Shown one piece after another: positions 63,310 to 64,000 of a stretch of DNA of 64,000 nt. The notes under the pieces are model-generated. The model ran no database searches, was not told the DNA's origin, and saw only the letters and a program-made list of their open reading frames with translations. Position 1 is the stretch's first letter; the number at the start of each line of letters is the position of its first letter. The DNA is from an uncultured Dysosmobacter sp. (GTDB lineage: Bacteria; Bacillota; Clostridia; Oscillospirales; Oscillospiraceae): contig CAKTOO010000014.1 in NCBI GenBank assembly GCA_934590165.1, positions 10,244 through 74,243 of the forward strand. Direction: 5' to 3'. The translations under genes and the position numbers were made by a program.

Positions 63310-64000
63310 CAGTATATGAAAAAATAACCTCCGATGATAGGATGGTAATGGTTTGGCGACCGCATTACCAAGAATCAAAGGAGGTTATTCATATGGAGAA
63401 AAACGAGGTAAATCACAGTGCGCATTCCACATGGAGATGTCAGTACCACATCGTATTCGCACCGAAATTCCGTAGGAAGGTGATATATGGGGAATTAAAG
63501 GCGGATGTCGGACAAATACTGCGGAAGCTGTGTGAAGAAAAGGAAGTGGAAATCATCGAAGCGGAGGCATGTGCCGATCACATCCATATGCTCGTAAGTA
63601 TCCCACCGCATCTAAGTGTAGCACAGTTTATGGGATATCTCAAGGGAAAAAGTACGCTCATGATATTCGATCGTCATGCGAATCTCAAATACAAGTATGG
63701 GGCCGGCGCTTCTGGTGTCGCGGTTACTATGTAGATACGGTAGGAAAGAACAAGAAAGCAATAGAGGAGTATATCCGCAACCAGCTAGTAGAGGATGAGA
63801 TAATGGATCAGATGACGATGAAGGAATACACAGACCCGTTTACGGGCAGCAAGAATAGTAAGGCATAAAAACAGGCCGCTTTAGCGGCGGCCTGTAAGTG
63901 TAATGCGGTGCCAAACTGTTCAATGCCCCTTTAGAGGTGAAGCCAGTAATGACCCTTCTAGGGTCTGTGCAAACCACCACTTCAGTGGTGGTTATGATTT
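63310..64000 (+). mobile_element. IS200/IS605-family insertion sequence (IS200-like)
   Basis: A single-gene element with a Y1 HUH transposase and no inverted-repeat ends. Hairpins flank the gene: GGTAATG / CATTACC near 63344-63369 on the left, ACAGGCCGC-TTTA-GCGGCGGCCTGT at 63871-63895 and AACCACCAC-TTCA-GTGGTGGTT at 63972-63993 on the right, as expected for single-strand transposition. Exact ends are not fixed; the right end may lie outside the window. Confidence 0.75.
63393..63868 (+). pseudogene. tnpA: IS200-type transposase TnpA, frameshifted
   Basis: Y1 transposase of about 158 residues when repaired. It starts MEKNEVNHSAHSTWRCQYHI after AAAGGAGG and has the HUH motif in ADHIHMLVSIPP. 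Near 63700 (TATGGGGCCGGCGC) the frame is lost. In another frame it continues as RRFWCRGYYVDTVGKNKKAIEE, which has the catalytic tyrosine, to 63868. A one-base loss explains this. Without repair the product lacks the nucleophile. Confidence 0.88.

Noticed and set aside
63871..64000. CRISPR-like repeats at the right edge
   Set aside because: The repeated hairpins are single structures of an IS200-type end, not regularly spaced repeats.

Overview
The window looks like a chromosomal segment of a GC-rich, low-copy-repeat anaerobic Firmicute, most likely a gut Clostridia member of the Oscillospiraceae type (Flavonifractor, Lawsonibacter or Dysosmobacter relatives). The reasons are strong AGGAGG-type ribosome binding sites, a formate-tetrahydrofolate ligase, an Fe-S two-subunit serine dehydratase, an OPT transporter, DUF1576, an Lsa/CplR-like ABC-F protein and many amino-acid enzymes. 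This placement is inference; no rRNA or tRNA gene was recognised.

Layout. 1-2.7 kb: translation factors fusA (5' truncated by the window edge) and tuf. 2.7-16.2 kb: a decaying accessory region. It holds an aminotransferase and a TctC-type binding protein truncated tail-to-tail, two IS5-family transposase remnants, a MalY/PatB C-S lyase, and a cluster of polysaccharide-deacetylase/cyclic-imidase-like genes (all broken) around an intact argininosuccinate-lyase-like gene, followed by an NhaC-type antiporter with an early stop and an Asp/Glu (hydantoin) racemase-like gene. 16.5-36.3 kb: one long exopolysaccharide/capsule operon. It has a phosphoglycosyl transferase, eight glycosyltransferase-like genes, an EpsG-type polymerase, a flippase, DUF1919, an FkbH-like protein, two membrane acyltransferases (one frameshifted by a 10-bp tandem duplication), a GT42/Maf-like protein, and all four genes of the CMP-KDO pathway (kdsB, kdsA, kdsD, kdsC). 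36.8-64 kb: mostly core and housekeeping genes in short operons, separated by clear hairpin terminators: a CAT-like acetyltransferase, cardiolipin synthase, a PqqD-like pair, an OPT transporter, DUF1576, an orphan zinc-binding lipoprotein, an HpcH aldolase, fhs, two ABC-F proteins, an RluD-type pseudouridine synthase, a diguanylate cyclase, a macrodomain protein, DegV, an 8-oxoguanine-deaminase-like enzyme, sdaAB/sdaAA, dapF plus a dicarboxylate symporter with a divergent TetR, PutP, and an IS200-like element.

The most interesting points are these. (1) A complete transcription attenuator lies upstream of the Lsa/CplR-like ABC-F gene: consensus promoter, six-codon leader ORF and mutually exclusive RNA pairings. 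(2) A full KDO pathway sits inside a Gram-positive-type EPS locus, together with a GT42/Maf-like protein that is a good candidate CMP-KDO transferase. (3) An acyltransferase in the same locus is switched off by a perfect 10-bp tandem duplication, which looks reversible. (4) A whole deacetylase-like gene family is broken by several independent lesions in short repeats. (5) Several well-formed promoter/operator pairs are visible, including a Fur-family box on znuA and palindromes at the OPT, dapF/tetR and putP promoters.
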